A program made the position numbers and the translations under genes. From contig NZ_JAVFCB010000001.1 of the NCBI RefSeq assembly GCF_030865425.1, positions 1-64,000 of the forward strand: a stretch of DNA of 64,000 nucleotides. The letters run 5' to 3'. The DNA comes from Microbacterium capsulatum. Lineage in GTDB: Bacteria; Actinomycetota; Actinomycetes; Actinomycetales; Microbacteriaceae. Below, one piece after another: positions 52,693 to 64,000 of this stretch (the stretch's first letter is position 1; every line of letters begins with the position of its first letter). The notes under the pieces were generated by a model. It was not told the DNA's origin. It was given only the letters and a program-made list of their open reading frames with translations, and did not search any database.

Positions 52693-52698
52693 TAGGCT
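52693..52698 (+). promoter_or_regulatory. Predicted leaderless -10 box TAGGCT for prmC
   Basis: TAGGCT lies 8 nt before the GTG at 52707. Confidence 0.55.
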
Positions 52699-52706
52699 GG
52701 ACCGCT

Positions 52707-53564
52707 GTGCCCGTACCTCTTCCCGACGCCCTCCGCCGCGCCGCCGCACCCCTCGCCGAGGCCGGGGTTCCGGATCCGATGCTCGACGCGGAGCTGCTCC
52801 TCGGCCACGTCCTGGGGCTGAGCCGCGGGGCGGTGCAGGCCGCCGCGATCCGCGGCGACGCGCTGGACGACGCCGACGCCGCGCGCCTGGACGCGCTCGT
52901 CGCGCGCCGCGCCGGCCGCGAGCCGCTGCAGCACATCACAGGGACCGCGCCGTTCCGGCACCTCGAGCTCGCGGTGGGGCCCGGGGTTTTCGTGCCGCGT
53001 CCGGAGACCGAGATCGTCGCGCAGTTCGCGATCGACGCGCTGCTCGCCGCGGCCGGCCCGTCGCCGATCGGGGTGGACCTGTGCACCGGATCCGGGGCGA
53101 TCGCGCTCGCGATGGCGACCGAGGTCCCGCACGCGCGGGTGCACGCCGTGGAGATCTCCGACGAGGCGCACGCCTGGGCGGCGCGCAACACGGCCGGGCA
53201 GGAGAACCTGACGCTCGTGCACGGCGACCTGTCTGATGCGCTCGCGGAGCTCGACGGCACGGTCGACGTGGTGATCTCCAACCCGCCGTATGTCCCCGAC
53301 GACGCGATCCCGCGCGATCCCGAGGTGCGGCTGTTCGACCCCTCGCTCGCCCTCTACGGCGGACCGGACGGGCTCGACGTGGTCCGCGCGATCAGCCGCC
53401 GCGCCTGGGCTCTCCTGCACTCCGGCGGGCTGCTCGTGCTCGAGCACGCCGAGGTGCAGGGGGCGGCGGTCCGTGCCCTGCTCGCCGGCGACGGGTGGCA
53501 CGCCACCGCCACGCACCGCGACCTCACCCACCGCGATCGCGCGACCACCGCGATCCGGCCCTGA
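52707..53564 (+). CDS. prmC: Peptide chain release factor N(5)-glutamine methyltransferase
   Basis: A 285-residue SAM-dependent enzyme that methylates the GGQ glutamine of release factors. A helical N-terminal domain precedes [18 protein letters not shown] and [25 protein letters not shown] (about 116-131) is the SAM motif, and [11 protein letters not shown] (about 190-200) is the catalytic NPPY. GTG is the start because it sits 8 nt after the -10 box, and homology begins immediately. Its substrate prfA lies 3.9 kb upstream. Confidence 0.95.
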   Translation: MPVPLPDALRRAAAPLAEAGVPDPMLDAELLLGHVLGLSRGAVQAAAIRGDALDDADAARLDALVARRAGREPLQHITGTAPFRHLELAVGPGVFVPRPETEIVAQFAIDALLAAAGPSPIGVDLCTGSGAIALAMATEVPHARVHAVEISDEAHAWAARNTAGQENLTLVHGDLSDALAELDGTVDVVISNPPYVPDDAIPRDPEVRLFDPSLALYGGPDGLDVVRAISRRAWALLHSGGLLVLEHAEVQGAAVRALLAGDGWHATATHRDLTHRDRATTAIRP

Positions 53565-53570
53565 ATTCCG

Positions 53571-53600
53571 CCGGTCGGATCCGTACCGGGATCCGACCGG
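53571..53600 (+). terminator. Hairpin terminator of prmC
   Basis: Perfect 12-bp arms (53571-53582 and 53589-53600) with a 6-nt loop begin 6 nt after the prmC stop. There is no T tract. Confidence 0.7.
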
Positions 53601-53668
53601 GGGATCCGGATCCGTTCCGGCAACGCGGCCCTGAGCGCTCGATCCGCGGGGAGCGCGACCGTGCCCGG

Positions 53669-53674
53669 TAGACT
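53669..53674 (+). promoter_or_regulatory. Predicted leaderless -10 box TAGACT for the tsaC operon
   Basis: TAGACT lies 9 nt before the ATG at 53684. Confidence 0.55.
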
Positions 53675-53683
53675 GGGCCGGTC

Positions 53684-54358
53684 ATGAGTGCCGTCTTCGA
53701 TTGCCGCGATGCGGATCAGGTCCTCACCGGAATGCGCCACGCGCGTCAGGCCATCGGCCGCGGTGAGCTGATCGTGCTCCCCACCGACACCGTCTACGGC
53801 GTCGGCGCCGATGCCTTCAGCCCTGCCGCGGTGCAGCGGCTGCTCGACGCGAAGGGGCGCGGTCGGCAGCAGCCGCCGCCGGTCCTGGTCGCGAACGTCG
53901 CCGCCCTCACCGCCCTCGTCGAGACCGTGCCGGAGCCGGTGCAGCGCCTCGTCGACGAGTTCTGGCCGGGCGGCCTGACGATCGTGCTGCCCTCCCAGCC
54001 GTCCCTCGTGTGGGACCTCGGCGAGACGCACGGCACCGTCGCCGTGCGGATGCCGGACCAGCGGGTCGCCCTCGAACTGCTCGAGGAGACCGGCCCGCTC
54101 GCGGTGTCCAGCGCGAACCTCACCGGCGAGGCCGCCGCGGTCGAGATCGGCGACGCCGAGCGGATGCTGGGCGACAGCATCGCGGTGTACCTCGACCACG
54201 GTCCGAGCGGCGCCGGCGTCGCCTCCACGATCGTCGACGCGACGTCGCTCGTGCGCCCCGGCGGCGAGGACGCGAAAGTGCGCGTCCTGCGCGACGGCGC
54301 CGTCAGCCGCTCCGAGCTCGCCCGCGTGCTCGGAGATCTGCTCGAAGAGCCCGCGTGA
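53684..54358 (+). CDS. tsaC: L-threonylcarbamoyladenylate synthase (Sua5/YciO/YrdC)
   Basis: A 224-residue enzyme making threonylcarbamoyl-AMP for the t6A37 tRNA modification. LPTDTVYGVGADAFSPAAVQRL (in two parts; about 29-50) is the YrdC signature, and AKGRGRQQPPPVLVANV (about 60-77) is the KxR phosphate-binding loop. FWPGGLTIVLP and SSANLTGEAAA complete the family pattern. It lacks the C-terminal Sua5 domain. It is GTGA-coupled to the wecA-like gene. Confidence 0.93.
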   Translation: MSAVFDCRDADQVLTGMRHARQAIGRGELIVLPTDTVYGVGADAFSPAAVQRLLDAKGRGRQQPPPVLVANVAALTALVETVPEPVQRLVDEFWPGGLTIVLPSQPSLVWDLGETHGTVAVRMPDQRVALELLEETGPLAVSSANLTGEAAAVEIGDAERMLGDSIAVYLDHGPSGAGVASTIVDATSLVRPGGEDAKVRVLRDGAVSRSELARVLGDLLEEPA

Positions 54359-55551
54359 AGCAGTATCTGTTCACCGTCATCCTCACCGCCGCGGTGACGC
54401 TGGTGTGCTCCTGGGGCGTGTGGCAGCTGAGCCTGCGGTTCAAGCTCTACCCGGGTATCCGCGAGCGCGACGTGCACACCACTCCGACGCCGCGGCTCGG
54501 GGGAGTGGCGATGGTGATCGGCATCATGGCCGCGTTCGCCGCCTCCGCCGCGAGCCCGTTCTTCGGCATCATCTGGGCGCAGCCGCAGACCATCTGGTCG
54601 GTGCTCGGCGCCGTGCTGCTCATCGCCGTCGTCGGCGTGATCGACGACCTGTGGGATCTGGACTGGATGATCAAGCTGGGCGCGCAGTTCCTCGCCGCCG
54701 GCCTGGTCACCGTGGTCGGCAACCTGCAGATCCTCTCACTGCCGCTCGCCGAGCCGGTGATCGGATCCAGCTGGCTGAGCATCGTGATCACGATGGTGGC
54801 GATCGTCATCGTGATGAACGCGGTGAACTTCATCGACGGCCTGGACGGGCTCGTCGCCGGCGTCTGCCTGATCGCGAACGGCGTGTTCTTCGCGTACTCG
54901 TACATCATCGCCAGGGACACCGGGCAATCCAGCTACTTCAACCTCGCGTCGTTCATCGCGGCGGCCCTGATCGGGGCGTGCATCGGCTTCCTGCCGATGA
55001 ACTGGACCCCGGCCAAGCTGTTCATGGGCGACTCCGGCGCCCTCGTGCTGGGCCTGCTGATGGCGATCTCGGCGGTCGCGATCACCGGGTACCTGAACCC
55101 GACGGTGCTCTCGTCGGCGCAGGTGGGCCGTTCCCAGCTGCTCGGCGCGTTCATCCCGATCCTGCTGCCGATCGTCGTCGTGCTGCTGCCGCTGCTCGAC
55201 TTCGGCCTCGCCGTGCTGCGACGGATGCGGGCGGGCAAGTCGCCGTTCTCACCCGATCGCAAGCACCTGCACCACCGCATGCTCGACCTCGGCCACCGCG
55301 GCCGCGACGCCGTGCTCGTGTTCTACGCGTGGACCGCCGTGATCTCGCTCGCCGTGCTGCTGATGTACATCGGATCCCGCGAGGGCTGGTACGGCGAGTA
55401 CGCCGCGGGCGTGCTCTTCGGCGTGGTCGGCGCCGCCGCCTGCCTCGTCGTCACCCTCATCCCGTCGCCGCAGCGCCGGGAGCCCGCCGCCGCCGCCCCG
55501 GATGCGCCCTCGGCGACGCCGGGCGCCTCGTCACCGAAAGAGCCCTCATGA
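54355..55551 (+). CDS. Polyprenyl-phosphate GlcNAc-1-phosphate transferase (WecA/MraY family)
   Basis: A 398-residue membrane enzyme with about 11 spans. TPTPRLGGVAMVIGI (about 43-57), VIDDLWDLDW (catalytic Asp pair, about 98-107), NFIDGLDGLVAG, and KLFMGDSGAL, then the cytoplasmic HLHHRMLDLGH loop, are the family motifs. The HxHH form indicates the WecA/Rv1302-type transferase, which starts cell-wall linkage-unit or teichoic-type polymer synthesis, rather than MraY. It starts at GTG and is ATGA-coupled to the next gene. This gene before atp is conserved in actinobacteria. Confidence 0.9.
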   Translation: MKQYLFTVILTAAVTLVCSWGVWQLSLRFKLYPGIRERDVHTTPTPRLGGVAMVIGIMAAFAASAASPFFGIIWAQPQTIWSVLGAVLLIAVVGVIDDLWDLDWMIKLGAQFLAAGLVTVVGNLQILSLPLAEPVIGSSWLSIVITMVAIVIVMNAVNFIDGLDGLVAGVCLIANGVFFAYSYIIARDTGQSSYFNLASFIAAALIGACIGFLPMNWTPAKLFMGDSGALVLGLLMAISAVAITGYLNPTVLSSAQVGRSQLLGAFIPILLPIVVVLLPLLDFGLAVLRRMRAGKSPFSPDRKHLHHRMLDLGHRGRDAVLVFYAWTAVISLAVLLMYIGSREGWYGEYAAGVLFGVVGAAACLVVTLIPSPQRREPAAAAPDAPSATPGASSPKEPS

Positions 55552-56078
55552 GCCCCAGCCCAGTGACCAGCACGCCGATCCTGCGCAGGACGCTGATCGT
55601 CTCGGCGATCGCCGCCGTCGCGCTCGCGATCGTCGCCGCGGTGCTCGGCGGGGTGTTCAAGGGGGCGCCGGGCGTGTGGAGCGGCCTGGTCGGGGTGCTC
55701 ATCGCCGTCGTGTTCCTCGCGATCACCGCGATCAGCATCCTCGTCGCGAACCGCTGGTTCGGCCAGGAGCTGTACGTGCAGCTGTTCTTCGCGATCGTCC
55801 TCGGCGGCTGGTTCCTGAAGCTCGTGCTGTTCGTCGTGCTCATGATCGTGCTGCGCGCCCAGCCGTGGATCGAGCCGCTGGTGTTCTTCCTGTCGCTCAT
55901 CGCGGGCGTGCTGATGTCCCTCGCGATCGACGTCGTCGTGCTCACCCGCATGCGTCTGCCGCACGTCAGCGACACCACGCTGCCGACGGTCGCGCCGGAG
56001 GACGCCGCGCCATCGCTACACCGTCCCGACGATGACGGCAACGGTACCGACGCGGATTCAGGAAACTCACACGTCTGA
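55548..56078 (+). CDS. AtpI-like small membrane protein preceding the atp operon
   Basis: A 176-residue protein with four hydrophobic segments (about 14-34, 45-67, 80-104 and 108-130) and a polar, acidic C-terminal tail. Its size, topology and place before atpB match the weakly conserved AtpI/ATP synthase protein I family, which in other bacteria aids assembly of the c-ring. The sequence itself is not diagnostic. Its final codons overlap the predicted atp promoter region. Confidence 0.7.
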   Translation: MSPSPVTSTPILRRTLIVSAIAAVALAIVAAVLGGVFKGAPGVWSGLVGVLIAVVFLAITAISILVANRWFGQELYVQLFFAIVLGGWFLKLVLFVVLMIVLRAQPWIEPLVFFLSLIAGVLMSLAIDVVVLTRMRLPHVSDTTLPTVAPEDAAPSLHRPDDDGNGTDADSGNSHV

Positions 56079-56084
56079 TAAGCT
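56079..56084 (+). promoter_or_regulatory. Predicted -10 box TAAGCT of the atp operon
   Basis: TAAGCT follows the AtpI-like stop codon directly. TTCAGG 16 nt upstream is a weak -35. It gives a leader of about 105 nt before atpB. Confidence 0.45.
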
Positions 56085-56198
56085 GGAACCCGAGCCCGCT
56101 CGTCACGCGAGCGCTGCGCCGAAGCACATCGACCGACGCCCCGGTAGTTTCCCGGTGCCCCGAAGTTGGAGCCCGCGCTGTTTAATCTTGCTACGACC

Positions 56199-57270
<1,072 letters not shown>

Positions 57271-57297
57271 ACCGCACCGATTCCCGAAGGAGACAGG

Positions 57298-57852
57298 ATG
57301 CTGAACGCTCTTGTCACGCACCTCGCGGCCTCGGGGGAGGCAGCCAACAACCCCCTGCTGCCCGCGTGGTACGACCTGGTCTGGTCGGCGCTGTGGTTCA
57401 TCGTGATCCTCGGCGTGGTGTGGAAGGTCGCCCTTCCCCGCTTCACGAAGCTGCTCGACGAGCGCTCCGCGGCCATCGAGGGCAACATCGCCAAGGCGGA
57501 CGAGGCCCAGAAGCAGGCCGAGGCCGCGCTCGAGGAGTACACCCGTCAGCTGGCCGAGGCCCGTACCGAGGCCGGCGCGATTCGCGAGACCGCCCGTGAG
57601 GACGGCAAGAAGATCGTCGCCGAGGCCAAGGAGACCGCGGCCACCGAGGCGGCGCGTCTGACCGCGGCCGCGCACTCGCAGATCGAGGCCGAGCGTCAGT
57701 CGGCGCTCGTCTCGCTCCGCTCCGAGGTCGGCGGCCTCGCCCTCGACCTCGCCGGCGGCGTGGTCGGCGAGACCCTCTCCGACGACGCCCGTGCGACGGC
57801 CGTCGTGGACCGCTTCCTGGCGGACCTCGAGGCCTCCGAGGCGGCGAAGTAA
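57298..57852 (+). CDS. atpF: F0F1 ATP synthase subunit b
   Basis: A 184-residue protein with one membrane helix (about 27-45, WYDLVWSALWFIVILGVVW) followed by a long charged helix that forms the peripheral stalk dimer. The Ala/Glu/Arg-rich heptads run to the C-terminus. It links subunit a to delta and alpha. GGAGA precedes the ATG. Its stop overlaps the atpH start (TAATG). Confidence 0.95.
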   Translation: MLNALVTHLAASGEAANNPLLPAWYDLVWSALWFIVILGVVWKVALPRFTKLLDERSAAIEGNIAKADEAQKQAEAALEEYTRQLAEARTEAGAIRETAREDGKKIVAEAKETAATEAARLTAAAHSQIEAERQSALVSLRSEVGGLALDLAGGVVGETLSDDARATAVVDRFLADLEASEAAK

Positions 57853-58640
57853 TGGGCAGCGCGACCGCTCAGGCCCTCGTGGCGTCGAGCAGCGCTCTGA
57901 ACGCCGCGCAGGGGATCACCCTCGACGTCGCCGGGGAGCTGTTCTCCGTCGGGCGCCTGATCGGTGAGTCCACCGCGCTGAGCGGCGCGCTGGCCGATCC
58001 GGCCGCCCCGGCCGAGGCCCGCACGTCCCTGGTGTCGCGCGTGTTCGCCGGTGCGTCCGCCCCCGTGCAGGACGTGCTGCGGGCAGCCGTCGCCGAGCGC
58101 TGGTCCTCCGCGGCCGACCTCGTCGACGGGGTGGAGGAGCTCGCCGTGCGCGCCACGGCGATCGCCGCACCGGACGCCGACATCGAGGGCGAGTTGTTCT
58201 CGGTCTCGCGCCTGGTGGCAGGCAACGCCGACCTCGAGCTCGCGCTGGGCAGCCGCCTGGGCGACGGCGAGGGCAAGGCTGCACTCGTGCAGCGCCTCGT
58301 CGGCGCCAGCCTGAACCCGGCCACGACCCTGATCGTCACCTCGCTGGTGCGTCAGCCGCGTGAGCGCCGCGTGCGCCGCCTGCTGAACCGCGCGATGCGG
58401 ATCGTCTCCGCGCAGCGCGACCGGATCGTCGCCACCGTGCACACCGCCGCTCCGCTCAGCGCGGAGCAGCGCTCGCGCCTCGGCGCCGTCCTCACCGGCC
58501 GCTACGGCCGGCAGATCGCGCTGAACGAGGTCATCGACGCCTCGGTCGTCGGAGGCCTGCGGGTGCAGGTCGCGGACGACGTCATCGACGGCAGCATCGC
58601 CGCGCGCCTCGCCGATCTCCGGCAGAAGCTCGCGGGCTGA
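57852..58640 (+). CDS. atpH: F0F1 ATP synthase subunit delta
   Basis: A 262-residue OSCP/delta subunit that ties the stalk to the top of F1. It is longer than the about 178 residues of E. coli delta, as is usual in actinobacteria, with an extra N-terminal segment. AAPLSAEQRSRLGAVLTGRYGR and VIDASVVGGLRVQVADDVIDGSI (in parts) are the conserved C-terminal signature. It starts on the atpF stop. Confidence 0.95.
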   Translation: MGSATAQALVASSSALNAAQGITLDVAGELFSVGRLIGESTALSGALADPAAPAEARTSLVSRVFAGASAPVQDVLRAAVAERWSSAADLVDGVEELAVRATAIAAPDADIEGELFSVSRLVAGNADLELALGSRLGDGEGKAALVQRLVGASLNPATTLIVTSLVRQPRERRVRRLLNRAMRIVSAQRDRIVATVHTAAPLSAEQRSRLGAVLTGRYGRQIALNEVIDASVVGGLRVQVADDVIDGSIAARLADLRQKLAG

Positions 58641-58691
58641 TTCAAGAACTTCGCGCGGGCTGACCGCGCACCTGTATACAAAGGGAAGACA

Positions 58692-60332
58692 ATGGCAGAA
58701 CTTTCGATCAGCCCCGACGTCATCCGTGACGCGCTGAAGGACTTCGTCGCCGCGTACGAGCCCACGGCCGGCACGGCGACCGAGGTCGGCACCGTCATCG
58801 ACGCCGCGGACGGCATCGCGCATGTCGAGGGCCTGCCCGGCGTCATGGCGAACGAGCTCGTGACCTTCGCCGACGGCACCAAGGGCCTCGCGCTGAACCT
58901 GGACGAGCACGAGATCGGTGTGGTCGTCCTCGGCGACTTCGCCGGTGTCGAGGCCGGCCAGGAGGTCACCCGCACGGGCGAGGTCCTCTCGGTCCCGGTC
59001 GGCGACGGCTACCTCGGTCGCGTGGTCGACCCGCTCGGCAACCCGATCGACGGCCTCGGCGCGATCGCGTCCGACGGCGTCCGCGAGCTCGAGCTGCAGG
59101 CGCCGGGCGTCATGCAGCGCAAGAGCGTGCACGAGCCGATGCAGACCGGCATCAAGGCCATCGACGCGATGATCCCGGTCGGCCGCGGCCAGCGCCAGCT
59201 CATCATCGGCGACCGCCAGACCGGCAAGACCGCGATCGCGATCGACACGATCATCAACCAGAAGGCCAACTGGGAGTCCGGCGACGTCAACAAGCAGGTC
59301 CGCTGCATCTACGTCGCGATCGGCCAGAAGGGCTCGACCATCGCCTCCGTCAAGGGCGCGCTGGAAGAGGCCGGCGCCCTGGAGTACACGACGATCGTCG
59401 CCGCTCCGGCGTCCGACCCGGCCGGCTTCAAGTACCTCGCCCCCTACACCGGTTCGGCCATCGGCCAGCACTGGATGTACGGCGGCAAGCACGTCCTGAT
59501 CATCTTCGACGACCTGTCGAAGCAGGCCGAGGCCTACCGCGCCGTGTCGCTGCTGCTGCGCCGCCCGCCGGGCCGCGAGGCCTACCCGGGCGACGTCTTC
59601 TACCTGCACTCCCGCCTGCTGGAGCGCTGCGCGAAGCTGTCCGACGAGCTCGGTGCCGGTTCGATGACGGGTCTGCCCATCATCGAGACCAAGGCGAACG
59701 ACGTCTCGGCGTACATCCCGACCAACGTGATCTCGATTACCGACGGTCAGATCTTCCTGCAGTCCGACCTGTTCAACGCGAACCAGCGTCCGGCTGTCGA
59801 CGTCGGCATCTCGGTGTCCCGCGTCGGAGGTGACGCCCAGGTCAAGTCGATCAAGAAGGTCTCCGGAACGCTGAAGCTGGAGCTGGCGCAGTACCGCTCG
59901 CTCGAGGCGTTCGCGATGTTCGCGTCCGACCTCGACCAGGCCTCGCGCCGTCAGCTGGCTCGCGGTGCCCGTCTGACCGAGCTGCTCAAGCAGCCGCAGT
60001 ACTCGCCGTACCCCGTCGAGGAGCAGGTCGTCTCGATCTGGGCCGGTACCAAGGGCAAGCTGGACTCGATCGAGGTCGAGGACGTGCTGCGCTTCGAGCG
60101 CGAGCTGCTGGATCACCTGCGCCGCAACACCAAGGTGCTCGACGTCCTCCGCGAGACGAACGTCCTCGACGACGACACGGTCGCGGAGCTGGAGAAGGCC
60201 ACCGACGCCTTCCTCCTCGAGTTCCAGGGCGGCAAGGGCCACGGCATCGGCGCTCCCGGTCACGAGGAGCACAGCGCCGCGGACGTCGACGACGTGAACC
60301 AGGAGAAGATCGTCAAGGGCCGCCGCGCGTAA
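58692..60332 (+). CDS. atpA: F0F1 ATP synthase subunit alpha
   Basis: A 546-residue non-catalytic nucleotide-binding subunit. The beta-barrel start ([20 protein letters not shown]) precedes Walker [16 protein letters not shown] (about 173-187). PAYSIR-type alpha motif text reads [32 protein letters not shown] (in parts), giving the arginine finger in the C-terminal half. The C-terminal tail is extended and acidic, as in other high-GC Gram-positives. Confidence 0.97.
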   Translation: MAELSISPDVIRDALKDFVAAYEPTAGTATEVGTVIDAADGIAHVEGLPGVMANELVTFADGTKGLALNLDEHEIGVVVLGDFAGVEAGQEVTRTGEVLSVPVGDGYLGRVVDPLGNPIDGLGAIASDGVRELELQAPGVMQRKSVHEPMQTGIKAIDAMIPVGRGQRQLIIGDRQTGKTAIAIDTIINQKANWESGDVNKQVRCIYVAIGQKGSTIASVKGALEEAGALEYTTIVAAPASDPAGFKYLAPYTGSAIGQHWMYGGKHVLIIFDDLSKQAEAYRAVSLLLRRPPGREAYPGDVFYLHSRLLERCAKLSDELGAGSMTGLPIIETKANDVSAYIPTNVISITDGQIFLQSDLFNANQRPAVDVGISVSRVGGDAQVKSIKKVSGTLKLELAQYRSLEAFAMFASDLDQASRRQLARGARLTELLKQPQYSPYPVEEQVVSIWAGTKGKLDSIEVEDVLRFERELLDHLRRNTKVLDVLRETNVLDDDTVAELEKATDAFLLEFQGGKGHGIGAPGHEEHSAADVDDVNQEKIVKGRRA

Positions 60333-60350
60333 TCGCGGGGAATCTCAGCT

Positions 60351-61250
60351 ATGGGCGCACAACTCCGGGTCTACAAGCAGAAGATCTCTTCTGCTCAGAC
60401 GACCAAGAAGATCACGAAGGCGATGGAACTCATCGCGGCTTCGCGCATCCAGAAGGCGATGGCGCGCGTCAACGCGTCCTCGCCCTTCGCGCGGGCCGTG
60501 ACGAGGGCCGTGTCCGCCGTCGCGACGCACTCCAACGTCGACCACCCGCTCACCCGTGAGCCCGAGACGATCCGCCGCTCCGCCGTCGTGATCTTCTCGA
60601 GCGACCGGGGTCTGGCCGGCGCGTTCAACTCGCAGATCCTGCGCGAGGGCATGGAGCTCGCAGAGCTCCTGCGCTCGGAGGGGCGCGAGCCGGTGTTCTA
60701 CCTCGTCGGCCGCAAGGCCGTCGGCTACTTCCAGTTCCGGCGCCTCGAGGCGGCCGCGGAGTGGACCGGCGACACCGACACGCCGTCCTTCCACACGGCG
60801 GAGGCCATCTCCGCCGCGCTGCTGGAGGCGTTCGCGCGCGGCGGCGAGCAGGGCGGGGTCGATGAGATCCACCTCGTGTACAACCGCTTCGTCAGCATGA
60901 TGACCCAGTCGCCCGAGACGGTGCGCCTGCTTCCGCTGGAGATCGCGGAGGCCGACGAAGCCGACGCCTCGAGCGCGGTCTACCCGCTGTACGAGTTCGA
61001 GCCGGACGCCGAGACCGTTCTCGACGCGATCCTGCCGGTGTACATCCAGAGCCGCGTCTTCAACGCCCTCCTGCAGTCCTCGGCCGCCAAGCAGGCCGCG
61101 ACGCAGAAGGCGATGAAGTCGGCCAGCGACAACGCCGACAAGCTCATCACCGACTACACCCGCCTGCGCAACAACGCGCGCCAGGCGGAGATCACGCAGC
61201 AGATCGCCGAGATCGTCGGCGGCGCCGACGCGCTGGCGTCGAGCAAGTAA
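60351..61250 (+). CDS. atpG: F0F1 ATP synthase subunit gamma
   Basis: A 299-residue central rotor. The N-terminal helix [25 protein letters not shown] (in parts) and the C-terminal coil [38 protein letters not shown] form the coiled-coil shaft (split here over residues about 245-290). [12 protein letters not shown] is the family signature. It sits 18 nt after atpA. Confidence 0.96.
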   Translation: MGAQLRVYKQKISSAQTTKKITKAMELIAASRIQKAMARVNASSPFARAVTRAVSAVATHSNVDHPLTREPETIRRSAVVIFSSDRGLAGAFNSQILREGMELAELLRSEGREPVFYLVGRKAVGYFQFRRLEAAAEWTGDTDTPSFHTAEAISAALLEAFARGGEQGGVDEIHLVYNRFVSMMTQSPETVRLLPLEIAEADEADASSAVYPLYEFEPDAETVLDAILPVYIQSRVFNALLQSSAAKQAATQKAMKSASDNADKLITDYTRLRNNARQAEITQQIAEIVGGADALASSK

Positions 61251-62711
<1,461 letters not shown>

Positions 62712-62713
62712 GC

Positions 62714-62974
62714 ATGGCGCTGCACGTCAGCCTCGTCTCCGCCGACGCGGAGGTCTGGACCGGATCGGCCAGCCTCGTCGTCGCGAAGACCGTCGAGGGC
62801 GAGATGGGCTTCATGGCCGGGCACGAGCCCGTGCTGGCCATCCTCGCCGAGGGACAGGTCCGCATCACCCGGGAGGACGGGACCAAGGTCGTCGCCAGCG
62901 CCCGGGACGGATTCGTCTCGATGGAGGGCGACACCCTGACGATCGTCGCGGGCACCGCGGCCCTCGTCGCCTGA
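62714..62974 (+). CDS. atpC: F0F1 ATP synthase subunit epsilon
   Basis: An 86-residue protein with only the N-terminal beta-sandwich (LHVSLVSADAEVWTGSASLV, GEMGFMAGHEPVLAIL). It lacks the C-terminal helical domain that inhibits ATPase in E. coli. A short epsilon of this kind is common in Microbacteriaceae-like actinobacteria. It starts 2 nt after atpD and is the last gene of the operon. Confidence 0.95.
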   Translation: MALHVSLVSADAEVWTGSASLVVAKTVEGEMGFMAGHEPVLAILAEGQVRITREDGTKVVASARDGFVSMEGDTLTIVAGTAALVA

Positions 62975-62989
62975 CGGTCCTCACCGCAT

Positions 62990-63031
62990 CGCGGAAGCGC
63001 CGGATCCCCACGGGGGTCTGGCGCTTCCGCG
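62990..63031 (+). terminator. Terminator hairpin of the atp operon
   Basis: Perfect 12-bp arms (62990-63001 and 63020-63031). The inner bases (ATCCCC/GGGGGT) extend the stem further. It lies 16 nt past the atpC stop. Confidence 0.75.
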
Positions 63032-63065
63032 CGTCCGCCGTTCCAGAGGGGGAGGAGCCCTGCGC

Positions 63066-63830
63066 ATGATGATCCTGCTGCCGCCCTCGGAGACCAAGCG
63101 TCCCGGGGGCAGGAGAGGGCCGGCGGACCCGTCCGCCTGGGCGCTGCCGGATCTGCTGCCGCAGCGCGAGCAGATGCGCGACGCGCTCGTGGCGCTGGCC
63201 GCGGACCACGCGCAGACGCGCCGGGTGCTCAAGCTCAGCGACAAGCGGCTCGCCGAGGCCGTGCGCGACAACGCCGCACTGCGCTCCGCACCGGGGATGC
63301 CCGCCGTGGACCGGTACACGGGTGTGCTCTACGACGCGCTCGGCGCGGGTGCCCTGGACGGCTACGCGCGACGCTGGCTGGGCGCGCACGTGCTCGTGCA
63401 CAGCGCGCCGTTCGGACCGGTGGGCGCCCTGGACGAGATCCCGTCGTACCGGCTCGGCGCCGGCGCGTCCGTACCGGGCCTCCCGCCGCTGCGCCGGCTG
63501 TGGGCCGAGGCGGTCAGCGCGGCGCTGGCGGCCGCGGCACCCGCGTTCGTCCTGGACCTGCGCAGCGAGGCGTACGCGGATCTCGGCCCGGTCCCCGCGG
63601 GAGTGCCGTCGGCCTACGTGCGGGTCGTGACCGCGCAGGGCAAGGCGCTCAACCACTTCAACAAGCACGCCAAGGGGGAGCTCGTGCGCCGGCTCGCCGT
63701 CGAGCGGCCCCGGATCGGATCCCGCCGGACCATGCTGTCCTGGGCGGCGCGGGCGGGCGTCGAACTCCGCGGCACGGAGGATTCCGGAATTCTGGAACTC
63801 GTGACGGATCAGCCGACGACCCGCAAATAG
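63066..63830 (+). CDS. yaaA: YaaA/DUF328 family peroxide-stress protein
   Basis: A 254-residue protein. ILLPPSETKRPGG (3-15) is the family's N-terminal motif. VDRYTGVLYDALGAG and FNKHAKGELVRRLA are the later conserved parts. In E. coli YaaA lowers free iron under peroxide stress. Members bind DNA through a helix-hairpin-helix. It stands alone after the atp terminator. The ATG at 63066 is followed by a second ATG. Either is possible. Confidence 0.88.
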   Translation: MMILLPPSETKRPGGRRGPADPSAWALPDLLPQREQMRDALVALAADHAQTRRVLKLSDKRLAEAVRDNAALRSAPGMPAVDRYTGVLYDALGAGALDGYARRWLGAHVLVHSAPFGPVGALDEIPSYRLGAGASVPGLPPLRRLWAEAVSAALAAAAPAFVLDLRSEAYADLGPVPAGVPSAYVRVVTAQGKALNHFNKHAKGELVRRLAVERPRIGSRRTMLSWAARAGVELRGTEDSGILELVTDQPTTRK

Positions 63831-63947
63831 TTCGTGAGTCCGATCCCGGGACACGATATGGTGTTCTCGCGTCGAAGCGCCCAGCTGTTTCACAGGTGGT
63901 GCTCCGCCATGCGGGAACACATGACGATTGATCCCCGGGAGGGAAAA

Positions 63948-64000
63948 ATGAACGGCGACTACGGTTCCAGCGGTGCTGCAGCGGGACTGCTCGGTTTCTA
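63948..64000 (+). CDS. Start of a further gene, cut by the window end
   Basis: ATG at 63948 with GGGAGGG 5 nt upstream opens a frame reading MNGDYGSSGAAAGLLGF to the window end. The Gly/Ala-rich, then hydrophobic, start suggests a small membrane protein. Too little is visible to assign. An in-frame ATG at 63909 would add 13 residues but lies upstream of the ribosome-binding site. Confidence 0.55.
   Translation, partial: MNGDYGSSGAAAGLLGF

Noticed and set aside
57696..60272. An 858-codon minus-strand open frame opposite atpH/atpA
   Set aside because: It is antisense to two certain genes and has no recognisable domain.

Overview
The window is a high-GC (roughly 70%) actinobacterial chromosome segment. 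Several features point to Microbacteriaceae, most likely Microbacterium or a close relative: the gene content, the pervasive ATGA/GTGA/TGATG gene overlaps, many TANNNT boxes 6-10 nt before start codons (leaderless-type promoters), and the lysA-hom-thrB-rho-prfA...prmC-tsaC-wecA-atp gene order. This placement is inferred from gene content, not from a marker search. Nearly all of it reads as core chromosome.

Layout. 1-1.37 kb: an IS481-type insertion sequence whose left tip lies outside the window. 1.5-11 kb: an AbiEi-like/endonuclease-fold protein, two CNNM/CorC membrane proteins, an old yellow enzyme, NAD(P)HX dehydratase, a GT87-like membrane protein, a thiamine-binding protein, an MFS carrier and a Nudix hydrolase. 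11-15.1 kb: metX and metY (direct-sulfhydrylation methionine synthesis), with a second AbiEi-like gene between them that is bracketed by repeated G-run/C-run motifs. 15.3-18 kb: SDR, S51-like peptidase, ung and GNAT acetyltransferase. 18-23 kb: a five-gene peptide-type ABC importer, two of whose genes carry dispersed-repeat sequence inside the coding region. 23-31.8 kb: alpha/beta hydrolase, AhpD-like protein, tyrosine phosphatase, a four-gene TPM/PspA/arginase-like/HExxH operon, DUF3097, trmB and DUF1304. 31.8-39 kb: a membrane protein, tRNA-Arg(CCG), and an amino-sugar uptake unit (NgcEFG-type ABC importer, SIS protein, RpiR regulator, divergent kinase). 39-50 kb: argS, DUF2993, YihY, lysA-hom-thrB, rho and prfA. 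50-52.6 kb: dinB, cysE and cysK. 52.7-64 kb: prmC, tsaC, wecA-like transferase, atpI-like gene, the complete atpBEFHAGDC operon, yaaA, and the first codons of a further gene.

How the genes connect. hom supplies homoserine to both thrB (threonine) and metX/metY (methionine). cysE/cysK make cysteine, and lysA makes lysine and consumes the peptidoglycan precursor meso-DAP. thrC is not in the window although hom and thrB are one base apart. prfA is the substrate of the nearby prmC. The ngc cluster looks like a self-contained system that imports GlcNAc or chitobiose, phosphorylates it and senses it.

I did not find CRISPR arrays, prophage, rRNA, or an obvious new multi-gene defence system. The most unusual signals are: a roughly 78-bp dispersed repeat that has become part of an ABC ATPase and a related short repeat that forms the N-terminus of its partner permease; motif arrays flanking the AbiEi-like gene inside the met locus; an arginase homologue with Cys in place of a metal-ligand His inside a PspA/TPM operon; and a perfect 99-bp tandem duplication in the low-complexity N-terminus of Rho.
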